Shown here: one piece after another, positions 24,505 to 34,240 of the stretch
Layout of the letters: each line of letters begins with the position of its first letter
Position numbering within the stretch: position 1 is the stretch's first letter
Assembly (NCBI GenBank): GCA_022925895.1
Contig: JAKSYS010000373.1
Location: forward strand, 1 to 60,017
Direction: 5' to 3'
Length of the DNA stretch: 60,017 bases
Origin: Fragilaria crotonensis
Taxonomy: Eukaryota; Bacillariophyta; Fragilariophyceae; Fragilariales; Fragilariaceae
Program-made: the position numbers and the translations under genes
Notes under the pieces: model-generated
Databases searched by the model: none
The model's input: only the letters and a program-made list of their open reading frames with translations
Told to the model about the DNA's origin: nothing

Positions 24505-27500
24505 GATACAACTGCTTTACCCAAAGGGTTGTGCAGAGGCGAGGACAGACGAAAATGTGCGACGATTCCTGACGCTTTATGCGTGCTTTCCTCAGCTCCG
24601 AGATGGCTACCTCCGCCGCCATGGGAGCGGGAGCCCAAACAAAAGTCTTTCGAGATTCGAATAGAATAGGTCTCTCGAATCCATCTCTGTCGCGAGACCA
24701 TTTCGAAATGTCGTGCCCCGTCTGAAACCATCCTGCCTCGTCCAGCAGCAATGTCTCTGAACCACTCCAACTCCGGATCCAGGGCACCAAATCCGTTGGA
24801 GACCTCTCGACCGCTGATAAATGAATAGGAATGTGAATGGTCATCGTATCACCCGCCATTACTCCTTGTCCCAGATATCCTCGGGAGACACCGTCCGTTC
24901 CTTGAGCTATCATTCGCGTACCTGCGACGTGGAAAACATTCACTTTGACTCCCACCTTTGAGGTCAGAGCAAAGAGACGGACTACCAAAGCTAACAACTT
25001 GGGAGAAGACGAGGAACCTTTTGCAGCACATGCTTCCACGGTAGAATTGTCTGTGAACATGAAGACCTCGGCGTTTGCCAAATGACCAAGGTCTGACTCC
25101 TCTTCCAGTGACTCCACAATGTTCGTAAACTCTTTCCAATTTGAAGACTCGGGGTCCTCGTCCGACCCCCACACTCCAATTCGAAAGTTGAATCCAGCTC
25201 CACACGTGAATGTAGCCCCAAGTCCCGTTCCTGAGGCATCACCGAATCCGTAGACTATCGTCAGCACGTTCTTGGAGCGTATGCTCACCTCAGGGACACA
25301 GGACGGGCCAAAGAGAACTTCCAATGCCTCTAGATCTGCCCTTAAGCTAGGGCTGGCCGTCACCTCTGATGGTGCATCGCCGCAGTCACTTCGCTCCAAT
25401 TCTAAGTCCAATTCCTCGTCCGATATCTGACCGTTAGCATGCCGCGCGAATAGTAAAGCTTTCCACCTTTTCGGGGCAATCTTCCAATCGTCATCATTCC
25501 GGCCGCTCCGCCACGAATTCAAGGACAAGTAGAAGCCCTTTAGAAACGGAGATATGGTTTCAAATGTCATCGCCAAATGATTCATGAACCCAGTCTCCTT
25601 CTCCAACACCTTCCTCTCCAGCTTGGGTCGTCCCTCATCGGAATTCCTGACAGCTCGATTCAAGTCTTCCACTATCCTCCTTCCTTTATCCCACTTCTCC
25701 TGGGTCACTGACTTCGTGATCGAGGCATGACCAACCTTAAACACTGTCCCCGTCCAAGCGCCCGCGCTCGTCTGTGATGGGGGCCGAAACTTCCGAGGTG
25801 CATCTTGCATTCCCAAGTACTGGATGCGCCCCGCGAATTGTCGACGGACAGCCTGACACCTTTCCTTAGAACTTCCTGTGAGTCTCACATCATCAATAAA
25901 CGTAACCACGTCCCCCGCTATGTACCCCATTTCCACTTCGGATTCTCGCTCCCGCCACTTCATGACTTTCGGAAAGGCTGGGTCGTATGACGGCATTCCT
26001 GGCAAATTAAGACGTATCCGATCGTAACCCATTGGGTTGGCTTTATCCGCAGGATTACCTCTCGCGAACTCCTCGCCCCAATAGTACTGTCTGACAGCAT
26101 TGTATGGGCTTAGTCGCATGCCCATGAACAGCCTTGACCACCGCAGCGTAGTAGTGACTTTGATTTGTAGCCCTTCAACTTTGTTTGTCGGACTTGGGAG
26201 CGTATCCCTATTGTTCCATGGTCTTGGGATGTTCATACCTAACTTATCAACCGTTACCCCCGAGTAAGGCCGGATTTTGGGGTCCAAATTAAAGTTATGA
26301 AACATTTCCCCAAAGTCCATATCGGCCATCCATGTGGAGAAGCCCATTACCATAGCGGCCGCTTTTGCGGAAGGGAGAAAGAAGTTTGGGGCCCATAATG
26401 TCTCATTTAAACCTGACGAAGTACCGTCGAACACAACTCTGATATCGTCATCGCCCTTCGGGACTGCAAAGTAGTGGACAGTATTGGCCACGTGACCTGA
26501 TTCCAGGTAATCCTTTTTCAACATGACGTCTAGCTTAGCGCCCACCATGACTCGCTGCGAGGCGTCCAAGGTTACGCCCCTTTTTCGACGACAGTTTGGA
26601 AGCGGAGCGGCGACAAACACCTGTATCCCATCACGCGCCGCTTCCCTCTGGGCGGCGCCATTCCATCGCCAAAAGAAGACCGCCGACCCACCCGTCCATT
26701 CCCACCACTCGCTGGACATAACCTGATTAAGCGCTCGTATCCCGCAGGATACGTCGCGAATGAGGCTGTCCGTGATGGTACCCCCCCCCTTTTCGTGAGC
26801 TTGCCTCACCAACTCGTTCCCGGACCTCGCCCGTTTTTGCCCGCACGACGCTGCCTTCCGATGCCGCCGGCCAGCCTGTAGTCGGTCAACGCAGTTTGAA
26901 CCGTACGTTTCGCGCAAAAATGCAAAGAATGAGCGCGACAACGAGGATCGCCACCGACGGAGCCCCAAACGTTCGAATCCTCGGATCGAAGAGGGCGTAA
27001 TTTCAGGGAAAACCAATGAAATTCGCAAGTTCCAGGGACGATAATCGACGGTGGCGTTGTCTGCCTTAACCGCTTTTTCAGCAATGTTGGTGTCGGCCCA
27101 GGCGCCAGAGAGCCACCGACTGATTGATGGCAACCAAGTGGGTGGATCAGAACCAAACAGAGGCGTAGCTGCCTCGGATGGACCGGACTCCCCCCGACGC
27201 TTCTTGACACGTTTCTTGCCCGAGCAGCCGTCCATGATGTCACCCCGGAGGCCACACAACACTGCATCCCCAACGACTCGGAACAGCTGCACTGGAACAA
27301 GGGATGACGGGAAATCTTCATTCCATTCCAGGTAAGGCGGCAAGTCAAACGCCTGGCTTAGCTCCACCGGAACAAGCTTCCTGACCCCCCAACCTGATCT
27401 GGAGAACCCGCTTTGAAAGACGACCGGCTGTGACACCCGGCTCAAACAGAGCCGTTGGTCAAGCGTGTAATGCGGCTCCAAAAAAGGTAACGAACATGGG

Positions 27501-28186
27501 AAGGGCCGCTCCGAGAATTTTACAACATGCGCTAGTGTTCGTGGCAGTGGGTCGTTGCTCACCGCCAACATCAAACCGCGGCACCCAAATGTCCCCCGCG
27601 CTGTGGTTGAGCCACCTACTCTTGCATGACACACAGTGATCCACGATTGTGTGTTGGTGTTCAGCGGACGCCGTCGGCCTCCCCCTTCCAACCAGAAAAC
27701 TTCGGGTATATCTTTTTCATGATGTCCCAAGGACGCCAGGAAGGATCGCGAGCCGCTCGCGAACCAAACCACTGCCTCGTGGTCTCCCGCCGCCACCCTT
27801 GCAGAGTCCACAACCACGAGTTTCTCCTTCCAAAACGACCAAGTGGAAACATGATACTGACGTAACCGCAGCTCGTCTCTTTCGGTAACCAAAACCGTGG
27901 ACCAATCGGAGAGTCGAAACGACCATAACCATGCAGGAAGAGAGTCGAAGGACAAACCACACACCATTGGATCAAATAAGGCCATGTGTCCTCTCTTTAC
28001 GAGTTTAAGTTTCTGGTATTCGTTCCCGGCTGCTGGAGTTAAAGCAGCAGCGGAAACCGAACCACACGCAAGACGACAGCCATGTGGTGAGGACAAACGT
28101 AAGTCCGCCTTGGAGTTGTCGCATACGATGACGTCTGGGTCGATGGTAGGCAATTCGCTACTATCATTAACCGGCAACAGGATCAT
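24224..28186 (-). CDS. Reverse transcriptase-RNase H polyprotein of YR retrotransposon
   Basis: 1320 codons. The first 500 residues have no clear domain. Reverse transcriptase follows, with IRVVFDGTSSGLN (about 580), WMADMDFGEMFHNF, LFMGMRLSPYNAVR, and the active-site FIDD (763-766, in place of YxDD). RNase H has GDASG (D983), TDNS (D1046) and GTDGVSRG (D1098). The order and the FIDD core are those of DIRS-order elements. A further C-terminal domain has HIFVCPRL, WVKQLYRAADIVFEVP, HEPLLIGIVFPF and RPWQIRG. It resembles a segment I recall at this position in algal and oomycete relatives, function unknown. The last 220-280 bases overlap the recombinase ORF in another frame. The frame is intact over its full length. 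Confidence 0.9.
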   Translation of the reverse strand: MILLPVNDSSELPTIDPDVIVCDNSKADLRLSSPHGCRLACGSVSAAALTPAAGNEYQKLKLVKRGHMALFDPMVCGLSFDSLPAWLWSFRLSDWSTVLVTERDELRLRQYHVSTWSFWKEKLVVVDSARVAAGDHEAVVWFASGSRSFLASLGHHEKDIPEVFWLEGGGRRRPLNTNTQSWITVCHARVGGSTTARGTFGCRGLMLAVSNDPLPRTLAHVVKFSERPFPCSLPFLEPHYTLDQRLCLSRVSQPVVFQSGFSRSGWGVRKLVPVELSQAFDLPPYLEWNEDFPSSLVPVQLFRVVGDAVLCGLRGDIMDGCSGKKRVKKRRGESGPSEAATPLFGSDPPTWLPSISRWLSGAWADTNIAEKAVKADNATVDYRPWNLRISLVFPEITPSSIRGFERLGLRRWRSSLSRSFFAFLRETYGSNCVDRLQAGRRHRKAASCGQKRARSGNELVRQAHEKGGGTITDSLIRDVSCGIRALNQVMSSEWWEWTGGSAVFFWRWNGAAQREAARDGIQVFVAAPLPNCRRKRGVTLDASQRVMVGAKLDVMLKKDYLESGHVANTVHYFAVPKGDDDIRVVFDGTSSGLNETLWAPNFFLPSAKAAAMVMGFSTWMADMDFGEMFHNFNLDPKIRPYSGVTVDKLGMNIPRPWNNRDTLPSPTNKVEGLQIKVTTTLRWSRLFMGMRLSPYNAVRQYYWGEEFARGNPADKANPMGYDRIRLNLPGMPSYDPAFPKVMKWRERESEVEMGYIAGDVVTFIDDVRLTGSSKERCQAVRRQFAGRIQYLGMQDAPRKFRPPSQTSAGAWTGTVFKVGHASITKSVTQEKWDKGRRIVEDLNRAVRNSDEGRPKLERKVLEKETGFMNHLAMTFETISPFLKGFYLSLNSWRSGRNDDDWKIAPKRWKALLFARHANGQISDEELDLELERSDCGDAPSEVTASPSLRADLEALEVLFGPSCVPEVSIRSKNVLTIVYGFGDASGTGLGATFTCGAGFNFRIGVWGSDEDPESSNWKEFTNIVESLEEESDLGHLANAEVFMFTDNSTVEACAAKGSSSSPKLLALVVRLFALTSKVGVKVNVFHVAGTRMIAQGTDGVSRGYLGQGVMAGDTMTIHIPIHLSAVERSPTDLVPWIRSWSGSETLLLDEAGWFQTGHDISKWSRDRDGFERPILFESRKTFVWAPAPMAAEVAISELRKARIKRQESSHIFVCPRLCTTLWVKQLYRAADIVFEVPIGFSCWQSDMHEPLLIGIVFPFISCRPWQIRGTPKMHAVGRELRRVLQESEVDAGNLLRQLWSLCIDLRGVPEHVVRKLLSFS

Positions 28187-28201
28187 CGCATGCTCCTCAA
28201 G

Positions 28202-30622
28202 TCACTTCCTATCTTCGAGCGACTTGACACGTTTTGCAAGAGCATCAAGGGCAGTCTTCACCGCATCGCTTTTTCCTGCACCCCCGTCGGCTTTCGCCAC
28301 TGCCGCTCTGCTGCTCTTCACTGCCGCGGCCAGGTCTTCCTTCACTTCCTTTACCGCTTCTTCCAGTTTATCCACCTTGTCGTGCCCCGAATTTGTCGCC
28401 AGAAACTTGACATATTCCGCTGCAATCGTGGGGTGATTTTCAAACTGATGCTCGATGTAGCCCGTCATAATGTCATGCGTCTTTAAGCAGGACCAGAGAA
28501 CATGAGAGCAGATCGACGCCGGGTCTTCAATTGTCATGGCTTCCTGTACTCCTTCCTTTGGGGCATACAACTCTTCGCAAATACGGTCCAGAATCTGGGT
28601 TGTAAGTGACCAAGACTGGTCAGCTGAGAATCGGGAATCGACATGAAGCTTCTCGTACAACGTGTCCACAAAAACGAGCAGCTGCGTCAAGAATGTCACG
28701 GTAGCATTCAAACTCATTGTAGCCAAACTGTGTGCAGCTAGGCTTCCTGCTGACGAGCCACGTCCAAATGTATAAGCAATATCGTGCGATACGGTACCTT
28801 GAATTAGATTCATCTGTTTGGTCACGTAGTTGCGAACTCCTTGACCACCTGAGTTCCAGCTCTTGTAATTCGGTAATTTGCTCAGTCTCGAAGAGTTCCT
28901 TTCTGTTGTCATAGCAACCTTTCCATTGTGGAACTGGCGCGGTCTTGCATATGCTAGAGCGCTAATGGCGGCTGCCTCGGCTCCCGTTTGGATCTTTAGC
29001 TTCATGCGGGACTCGAGAACTTTCAAGTGATTGTCCCTGCCATCCACACAGTCACCTCCAAAGATTCGTTCCATCATGAGAAGAGGGTCCATCACCAATC
29101 CATACCGGTGGCCTTCAAAGTTTTCCGCAACCCAAACATGACACTCCTGAAGTGACTTAAGACCCAGGCCTCCAAACCTGACAGCTGTGTCTTCAGCGCA
29201 TGCTTTCAACATGCTGACATCTTCCACCAACTGATCAATGTCTCCCAGAATCTTTCGAAGAGACACCGCACCGATAGTGGCTGAGTCAAGGTGATCGCCA
29301 TCGCGATCGATGCCATCCCCAACCCGAGCACTCTCCTTCAGCATTGTCATCAAGGAGTCCATCGAGTCAACTTCCACTCCGCTGCTTCTTGGTCTCCCTG
29401 GACCCTCTGAACCTGATCGATTGACTTCAGCTTCCAGTCGCTTACACGTTTCCTTGAGGTTGTCCAACTCAGACCCAACCTTACGAACATGACTCATTAC
29501 GAGCGATAGGACTTTAATGATTTTGTCGCTCGAGTTGATGGAGGCGGATGCCATCTTTTGAGCCTCCGACACTTCCTTGATTGCCTCACTCATCGGATTG
29601 AGTTCAGCTTGTAGTGCTCCGACGACGCCTCCCAATCGAATCACATCTTCGGCAATGAAAGCAGTAGTACCCCACAGTGTTGGAGCTTCCAGAGAGGCAT
29701 CAATTTCTGCGGTGGGGCCTAGGGTAGCGAAGAGATTTTGCAAAACACCGGCCATAGCTTTGGTTTCGTTCTCGTGCTCTAGGAACCTCTGCTGCGTGAG
29801 CATGGTCACTTCTTCCATAGCTTCTCCCAACGTGACGACACTCGATTCCACCTCAGAAACAATGCGAGTGAGCCTACCCTTTCCAAGGGAACCGCCTGCC
29901 AGGAGAGCTTCCATCTCTTCAGTCTCCTCAACATCAGGCAAGCTGCGCTCGTGACGAACGAATTTAACTCCCTTTAGAGGTACATCGCTTCCTGATCCCT
30001 GTTCGTCACCGAGGAACCCCTTTCGTTTCTTAAACGGCGTTCGGAAGCTTTCGGCGTCATCGAGGAACTTCGTTTCTTTAAACTCCGAAGCAACGTAAAC
30101 CTCAGGTCTCACCACCTCCTCGGTTATGACCACCGCCCGAAAAGCCTTCACCCAGTTTGTCAATGTGGTGGCAGTTCCTCTCCATTCATCCAAGACAGCC
30201 CTTGGGACCAACGATTCTCTCACACTCGGCTCAGAGAAGACATTGGAGCCTGGAACTCGCACGATGAAGAGGTAGGGCTCCTCTGGGTCACTCATCTCGA
30301 ACTTATTGGCTATATGGGATTTTGTCCCACAATTCTTACGGATACAAAAGCTCAAACTTCCCACTTTGCTCATCACACCCATACACATGGTTCTGCGGTC
30401 CGACGCACGAACAGACAGGACAGAATACGACTTCGCAGAAGACACTTTACCTTTCAATCCGGACATACCACCCTCAACCCCCACTACACGAGACGTGATC
30501 GTAGAAGAGAACGGCGAGGCACCCGAAGCAACCGCGGAACTCAAAGGAGGAACTACCCCGGACGAGGCGACAGCAAAACCGGCAGCCTCGTCCAAGATCG
30601 AATCAAGCAAGGAGTCAGACAT
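28202..30622 (-). CDS. Gag-like protein of YR retrotransposon
   Basis: 806 residues from the ATG at 30622 (MSDSLLDSILDEAAG). An in-frame ATG at 30673 lies inside repeat A1 and would add 17 mostly hydrophobic residues, so it is less likely. No zinc knuckle. The middle (about residues 240-420) is rich in heptad-like Leu/Val/Glu/Lys and probably forms coiled coils, as does the C-terminal KLEEAVKEVKEDLAAAVK region. Its position as first ORF of the element implies a structural Gag role. The frame ends in UGA followed by CUU, and the RT ORF resumes in the same frame 15 bases later, so readthrough could make a fusion. Confidence 0.75.
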   Translation of the reverse strand: MSDSLLDSILDEAAGFAVASSGVVPPLSSAVASGASPFSSTITSRVVGVEGGMSGLKGKVSSAKSYSVLSVRASDRRTMCMGVMSKVGSLSFCIRKNCGTKSHIANKFEMSDPEEPYLFIVRVPGSNVFSEPSVRESLVPRAVLDEWRGTATTLTNWVKAFRAVVITEEVVRPEVYVASEFKETKFLDDAESFRTPFKKRKGFLGDEQGSGSDVPLKGVKFVRHERSLPDVEETEEMEALLAGGSLGKGRLTRIVSEVESSVVTLGEAMEEVTMLTQQRFLEHENETKAMAGVLQNLFATLGPTAEIDASLEAPTLWGTTAFIAEDVIRLGGVVGALQAELNPMSEAIKEVSEAQKMASASINSSDKIIKVLSLVMSHVRKVGSELDNLKETCKRLEAEVNRSGSEGPGRPRSSGVEVDSMDSLMTMLKESARVGDGIDRDGDHLDSATIGAVSLRKILGDIDQLVEDVSMLKACAEDTAVRFGGLGLKSLQECHVWVAENFEGHRYGLVMDPLLMMERIFGGDCVDGRDNHLKVLESRMKLKIQTGAEAAAISALAYARPRQFHNGKVAMTTERNSSRLSKLPNYKSWNSGGQGVRNYVTKQMNLIQGTVSHDIAYTFGRGSSAGSLAAHSLATMSLNATVTFLTQLLVFVDTLYEKLHVDSRFSADQSWSLTTQILDRICEELYAPKEGVQEAMTIEDPASICSHVLWSCLKTHDIMTGYIEHQFENHPTIAAEYVKFLATNSGHDKVDKLEEAVKEVKEDLAAAVKSSRAAVAKADGGAGKSDAVKTALDALAKRVKSLEDRK

Positions 30623-30645
30623 GGCGAAGAGAAGGAACAAGAAAA

Positions 30646-31049
30646 GGAAAAAGAAACTGCTTTGACGTTGCAAGACGATATCCTAGGATGTACGGTCCAG
30701 GGGTAAAAGTCTCCGCTTCGCCAAAGAGTGGACCATATAGATCCTGACCGATTCACCTGGATTACTAGATCAATCTAGTAACCGATTCCAGGTAAGGTCC
30801 GTCAATCTGACAACGTAGATAAACCATTCACTGGTGGCAAGATGCCACTTCCAGACATGGTCACTTCAGGATGTGTGATTTCGCGCCGACGGATGGCGTC
30901 TTTCTCGGTGACCCGGGAATGAGACATCTGACGAGCAATGAACCGCACAGTGTTAGTGACAGTGTACGTAATCTGAAGATAGCAAAGTGTCATTACCGTA
31001 TATGTCTGATTGTCAACCGTCATCCATCTTGACCAGTTGGTGCGAGAAG
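30646..31049 (-). repeat. Split direct repeat A1 (5' end of YR retrotransposon)
   Basis: Matches 21766-22169 at a constant offset of 8880, with a single base difference seen (about 30707 versus 21827). It contains the first in-frame ATG of the gag-like frame and ends outward in TGCGAGAAG. Confidence 0.9.
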
Positions 31050-31713
31050 CGTAGATTTTATATCATAGTATGACAAACTACGTCTTCCTCCAAAAGAGAT
31101 ACAGCGACGTTCACAAGATTCCCCCCCTGCTCACCTCATGGACGCGTGTGTGCAGAATACCGTAGGGTAAGTACTGTACAGTATATGCTACTGTAAAACG
31201 GAGACTGGACGTAAACGCTTTGGTGCCGCCTACAGAGAGCTAGAGAGGCGGTTGATAGCATTTTCTTCTCATTTCTTCCTCGCCACGTTGCAAATGGAAG
31301 AAATTCCTTGTCGATTGTATGCTTTTGACAGTGTCAACGCGGGGTGCAAAGGTTGACCCTACGTTTGAATTGCTTTGGAAGATGTAAAGACGGAAGTCCT
31401 TGAAATCAAGTACTTGTAGGCTGTATCACTGTCAGGGCAAGGCCGATGATAACAGTCAGGGCAAGGCTGATATAATTCACAGGGCTACGAAACGTGGATT
31501 AGACGTATCTCTCATCGCCTCATGATTTGCATCTATGAGCATTGTCCTCGTTCCTCGTCAGGACGTTGGAAACTTGATGTAACTCATGCCTGTGCATCTC
31601 CTTCGCAAAGTCACCTGACCCTCCGTTGGGACTCTGCAGATCAATCATGCGGCATGTTCACCTGATGATATCGCGCTGCAAACTCCCAATTGGTCGGAAC
31701 TAAATCATCTCAA
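31050..31713. other. Intergenic, right flank of retrotransposon and 3' flank of RING gene
   Basis: No gene seen. A GTACTGTACAGTATATGCTACTG patch lies at 31170-31195. From 31297 the sequence is duplicated at 35576 onward. Confidence 0.5.
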
Positions 31714-32822
31714 TCATACTACGAATGAGCTGTTACTCTGTTGAGCCTTGATGCATTCGTCAATAATCTTGTAGGTTTCGGGATCCCACATTGGCTGTCG
31801 ACAATTCGGACATATGTCGTGATCACCATGCAACCAATTCATGATACACTTGCGATGGTAAACATGTGAACACGAACCGGTCACTGAGTCATCCGCAGGT
31901 ACTGCAACAAAAAATGAGAATGCAGGTGAATACTTGATTGACAACAGGTGCATAAAGCAGCGAAGGGATGTAAATAGGCGTCGTACCAAGAACTTCCAGA
32001 CAAATGGAACACGCGGTAGCGTCTGGGGCATCCTCACAAAACACATAGCGTTTTGATTGGGAGTTGTATTTCAAGCTACCATGCCCATCTGGGGGTCCGC
32101 TTCCTTCCAGCTTGAGAGACAACAAACGAGGATCACGCGTGAGATGGAGCACGACACGTGCCTCCAACATCTACGAGCGGGGTAATCATGCTTACCGCAT
32201 GGCCTTCTTTTGGAAAAAGTGTTGCCAAAATAAGGGGGCGCCGCGATCGAGCATTATCAATCGATGATGTCGGTGCTGCATGTTCAATCGACGATATCGG
32301 AGTTGAGACAGGATTTGACGGCAAGTTTGGGCGCCTTTCTGCAACGTTGAAAAAACATCCACAGCAAACAGGGGCCCCGGCCAAGTAGTCAATGAGGCAA
32401 CCAATGATGCAGAACATGGGAATGAGGATGAGCAAATAAGCAAAATTTGGTCCTCCTTCATCTTGTGATGCTTGTGCAAGAACTCGGGCACGGGTTGCGG
32501 AACGAAGTGAATCTGAACTGAATCTGGGGTAAAAAGATGGCAACCATACGTAATGAATAGTGATTTCCTGACAATTACATGCCTCAAAAATCAGTGATAG
32601 AACGATGGAGTACTGGCCGACTGGAATTAACCCTTGACGTCCAGCAAACTCAAGGCCGATGCAAGTACATGGTGACCCTGAGAGCCCAGGACAGCTGTTG
32701 AGAATGACAGAAGGACTTCCAACTTCGTATCCATCGCCACAAACGAAGCTGCGTTCTGCGGCGGTGACACTGATAAGGAGTGTTACAACGAATAAACTTC
32801 GAAGTACTTCTCGGAGCATCAT
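31714..32822 (-). CDS. Membrane-anchored RING-finger protein (probable E3 ligase), copy 1
   Basis: Exons 32822-32196, 32170-31987 and 31901-31714 total 999 bases, 332 residues. N-terminal signal peptide (MMLREVLRSLFVVTLLISVTAA), a Cys-containing lumenal part, a transmembrane helix (FAYLLILIPMFCIIGCLIDYLAG), then a cytosolic tail. A RING domain is split by the second intron: CSICLEVL, then GSCSHVYHRKCIMNW and CPNCRQPM. The order C-x2-C...C-x-H-x2-H-x2-C...C-x2-C is RING-H2, so an E3 ubiquitin ligase on an endomembrane is likely; substrate unknown. The first intron would be only 25 bases (GTAAGC...GTAG), identical in both copies. All three exons add up in frame, which supports it, but an extra assembly base is the alternative. 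Confidence 0.78.
31902..31986 (-). other. Intron 2 of RING gene copy 1
   Basis: Minus-strand GTACGACG donor and TTTTTTGTTGCAG acceptor, 85 bases. Removal joins the two halves of the RING domain in frame. Confidence 0.75.
32171..32195 (-). other. Candidate 25-nt intron in RING gene copy 1
   Basis: GTAAGCATGATTACC... ending CTCGTAG. Splicing joins GHA to MLEARVVLHL in frame. The same 25 bases occur in copy 2 at 36450-36474. Confidence 0.4.
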
Positions 32823-33253
32823 GAAGGTGTGTCAAGTTGAGAAGTTCACAATTGTGTTTCATCAGTGCGGCAAAGTGAAGAATCTCGTATCGTGTATCGT
32901 GCATCGCGTATCGCTGTTTCTTCCTGCTACTGTTCAGTCGTTGATCAATTGGACTGACGTGTTGAGTTCGGCTCTCTGAGTTTCAAATTTCAAATACTAG
33001 TACTCGGAGTACCAGGTACTACTACAGTATTTCAACACGTACTCTACTACTATTATGATACCTTACGCATACCGGAACTCGTTCTACGACGATTGTCGGT
33101 TAGGAACGTTCTGGAGCTTCTTCACTTTTTGAAAATGATCCCGGAAGTTCACATTCATGTTCCTTCTCAATATCAGAAAATCTTGAAGAGCAAAACGCCA
33201 AGGCTCACAAAATCAAGGACAGCACATTAAACAAGGACATCAATATAAACAAT

Positions 33254-34240
33254 ATGGTTGCATCAAAAGTAGTTCTCATCTACGGCGCTACGGGTGCCAT
33301 TGGAACCAACTTGATTCAAATCATAAGCAAGGAACAGCCAGACTGGACCATCTTAGCTGCAACCAGATCGGGTGGGGCTAACTCTTATCTGGCCTCTCTT
33401 AATCTGCCTAACGTGTCGTTGGTTAAGAGCGACATTGAAAATTTGGAAGATGCACGTAAAATAACAGAGAACGTCGACATGGTATTCTCCTGCATTGGAT
33501 TTCCAGAATACGAAGTCAAGTACTGGGCTGCCCATTGGCCTGTCGTTGTGGAGAATTTACTACAAGTAACTTCGTCGACCCGACCACTCATCTTTTGCGA
33601 CAATCTATACGCCTACGGTGCAACTACCAACATTTCACCCTCCACAAAAACTGTAACCCCAACTCCCAAATCCAAACCTGGTATCCGTGCCATGATGCGT
33701 GAAACCTTTCAGAAACAAATGCAATCAGACCCACATTCGCTTGTCGTGGTGGGAGGAGCCGATTTCTTCGGGCCCAGATTAGAGGGCAAAAGTATGCTGG
33801 GAGAGCTTGTCTTGGGTCCCATTGCGGCCAAACGAAAGGCATCCGCATTTGCAAGTGCCACCGTCAAGCATGACTTTTGTTACGTACCAGATTTTTCGAA
33901 TGCCCTCTACCTCGTGTCGGTGAATCAAAGTGCGGCGATGGGGAAATTCTGGATTTGTCCTCATTCGGCGAAGAATTTTACAATGACTGAACTTGCTTCG
34001 AAAGCGTATGGTATAATGAATATGAAAGACAAGGGTGTGACAGTCCTTCCTGTATTCATGATTAAGGTGTTGGGCGTCTTCATGACGTTTATGCGCGAAA
34101 TGAAAGAAATGATGCCTTTATGGACCAAGGACTATACTGTTGACGATTCAGACTTCTGCTCTACCTTTGCTGTCCAACCAACTCCGATCGACCAAGCCTT
34201 GCGTGAAACGCTTGATTATATCAAGAGCTCTGGGAAGTAA
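33254..34240 (+). CDS. NAD(P)-dependent epimerase/dehydratase-like (NmrA/SDR) protein, copy 1
   Basis: Intact 328-residue frame. An N-terminal Rossmann fold has the dinucleotide loop YGATGAIGTNL, followed by ATRSGG and LVKSDIENLEDA, the usual acidic end of strand 3-4. The FSCIGFPEY and FCDNLYAYG segments sit where the extended SDR catalytic Tyr is expected. The C-terminal part has KHDFCYVPDFSNAL, matching the substrate-binding lid of atypical extended SDRs. Substrate unknown. Its neighbours are divergent RING copy 1 and convergent truncated ApaG copy 1, and the gene is duplicated at 39913-40897. ATG is preceded by AACAAT. Confidence 0.85.
   Translation: MVASKVVLIYGATGAIGTNLIQIISKEQPDWTILAATRSGGANSYLASLNLPNVSLVKSDIENLEDARKITENVDMVFSCIGFPEYEVKYWAAHWPVVVENLLQVTSSTRPLIFCDNLYAYGATTNISPSTKTVTPTPKSKPGIRAMMRETFQKQMQSDPHSLVVVGGADFFGPRLEGKSMLGELVLGPIAAKRKASAFASATVKHDFCYVPDFSNALYLVSVNQSAAMGKFWICPHSAKNFTMTELASKAYGIMNMKDKGVTVLPVFMIKVLGVFMTFMREMKEMMPLWTKDYTVDDSDFCSTFAVQPTPIDQALRETLDYIKSSGK

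Larger units (their letters stand above)
21214..31049 (-). mobile_element. Tyrosine-recombinase (DIRS-order) retrotransposon with split direct repeats
   Basis: A 9.8-kb element read on the minus strand. Order: repeat A1 (31049-30646), gag-like ORF, RT-RNase H ORF, tyrosine recombinase ORF, repeat B1 (22666-22169), repeat A2 (22169-21766), a 54-base spacer, repeat B2 (21711-21214). A1/A2 and B1/B2 are near-identical pairs of about 404 and 498 bases. This A1-ORFs-B1-A2-B2 split-direct-repeat layout is that of PAT-like and Ngaro-like YR retrotransposons. These replicate through a circular intermediate and insert by recombinase without integrase. The outer ends share only G or GG with the B1/A2 junction (TGCGAGAAG / GGATTACCG), and no target duplication is visible, as expected. 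The near identity of the repeats suggests a recent insertion. Confidence 0.9.
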
